Assembly (NCBI GenBank): GCA_004298295.1
Contig: SCUH01000328.1
Location: 1-7,909 of the forward strand
DNA from: Betaproteobacteria bacterium
Lineage (GTDB): Bacteria; Pseudomonadota; Gammaproteobacteria; Burkholderiales; SG8-39
Direction: 5' to 3'
Length of the DNA: 7,909 nucleotides
In this document: in pieces, positions 7,117-7,909 of the stretch
Layout of the letters: every line of letters begins with the position of its first letter
Numbering within the stretch: position 1 is the stretch's first letter
Notes under the pieces: generated by a model
The model's database searches: none
Told to the model about the DNA's origin: nothing
The model's input: the letters and a program-made list of their open reading frames with translations, nothing else
Made by a program: the position numbers and the translations under genes

Positions 7117-7909
7117 TCAGGCCTTGCCAAAGATGCCCTGCGGGCGCCAGAGCAGGATGGCCGCCATCAGCAGGTAGACCACCATGCCCGCGATCTGCGG
7201 CAGCAGCACCTTGCCGAAGGTGTCGGCGAAGCCGATCGCCAGCGCCGCGACCAGCGCGCCCTTCACCGAGCCGATGCCGCCGATCACGACCACCACGAAG
7301 GAGACGATCAGCACCTGGTTGCCCATGCCCGGAAACACCGAAGACACCGGCGAGCCGAGCATGCCGGCGAAGGCCGCCAGCGCCACGCCGAGCGCGAACA
7401 CCACGCGGTAGAGCAGGCCGATGTTGATGCCGAGCGACTGCACCATCTCGCGGTTGACGCTGCCGGCGCGGATCATCATGCCCAGCCGCGTCATCTGGAT
7501 CAGCCAGTACATGCCGGCCGCGATCGCGAGGCAGATCGCCGACATCGCCACGCGGTACACCTGGTAGGACAGGTCCTCGGTCAGCGGGATCGAGAAGTCG
7601 AGCGCCGCCGGCACCGGCACGCCGTGCACGTCGTCGCCCCACACCAGGCTGCGGGACTCCTCGAAGATCAGGATCAGGCCGTAGGTCAGCAGGACCTGGT
7701 AGAGGTGGTCGCGGTCGTAGAGAAACCGCACCACCAGCCACTCCAGCAGCAGGCCGATCAGCACCGCGACCACGACGCCGGCGGCGAGCGCCAGCCAGAA
7801 ATTGCCGATCAGCCCGGTGAGCGAAAACGCCAGGTACGCGCCGATCATGTAAAAGCTGCCGTGCGCGAGGTTGATGATCCCCATGATGCCGAAGATCAGC
7901 GTCAGGCCG
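7117..7909 (-). CDS. livH: Branched-chain amino acid ABC transporter permease LivH (5' end outside window)
   Basis: The other permease subunit of the importer; 263 complete codons plus stop are visible and the frame stays open to the right edge. The visible N-terminal residues GLTLIFGIMGIINLAHG are the end of the first hydrophobic segment and the conserved LivH motif, so the internal ATG at 7882-7884 is not the start; roughly 20-30 residues are missing. Further family marks are IRAGSVNREMVQSLGI followed by a hydrophobic stretch (about 7470-7370; EAA-like loop) and VVVIGGIGSVKGAL (about 7290-7250). The C-terminus WRPQGIFGKA is typical. Its stop is separated by one base from livM. The operon promoter and any substrate-binding protein gene lie beyond the window. 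Confidence 0.93.
   Translation of the reverse strand, partial: GLTLIFGIMGIINLAHGSFYMIGAYLAFSLTGLIGNFWLALAAGVVVAVLIGLLLEWLVVRFLYDRDHLYQVLLTYGLILIFEESRSLVWGDDVHGVPVPAALDFSIPLTEDLSYQVYRVAMSAICLAIAAGMYWLIQMTRLGMMIRAGSVNREMVQSLGINIGLLYRVVFALGVALAAFAGMLGSPVSSVFPGMGNQVLIVSFVVVVIGGIGSVKGALVAALAIGFADTFGKVLLPQIAGMVVYLLMAAILLWRPQGIFGKA
7122..7125 (-). promoter_or_regulatory. Shine-Dalgarno that decides the livM start
   Basis: AAGG on the minus strand, 6 nt before the ATG at 7113-7115 and inside the last codons of livH. It favours this ATG over the in-frame TTG at 7128-7130. Confidence 0.5.

Overview
The window is GC-rich and densely coding, and looks like a chromosomal segment of a betaproteobacterium (Burkholderiales/Rhodocyclales type). 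That placement is inferred from three things: a SWIB-domain protein with a Lys/Ala-rich tail, a complete branched-chain amino acid (HAAT) ABC cassette, and overlapping genes throughout. I see no mobile element, tRNA, rRNA or CRISPR array. No stretch over 300 bases lacks a gene; the largest gap is about 160 bases (100-259).

Layout: (i) 1-99, minus strand, the N-terminus of a SWIB/MDM2-domain protein, cut by the window edge. (ii) 260-1207, minus strand, a metallo-beta-lactamase-fold hydrolase. (iii) A 23-base divergent gap holds the dyad GGATT-ATAG-AATCC, which carries -10-like elements on both strands. (iv) 1231-4068, plus strand, three overlapping genes: pdxH (pyridoxamine 5'-phosphate oxidase), an APH/choline-kinase-fold small-molecule kinase starting at TTG, and a divergent enolase-family protein. 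(v) 4052-7909, minus strand, converging on the enolase-like gene with a 17-base 3' overlap: livH-livM-livG-livF, followed by a LolD/MacB-type ATPase whose permease is not in the window.

The liv genes together encode two membrane subunits and two ATPases of one importer; the periplasmic binding protein is not in view. pdxH supplies PLP. The most interesting part is the kinase plus enolase-like pair, translationally nested behind pdxH. The enolase-like protein keeps the metal ligands and the main acid/base residues. It lacks the region that holds the near-universal RDGD...GKGV motif and has Asp and Ala where enolases have Glu168 and His373 (yeast numbering). This suggests a paralogue with altered substrate, possibly the product of the adjacent kinase. 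That functional link is inference.
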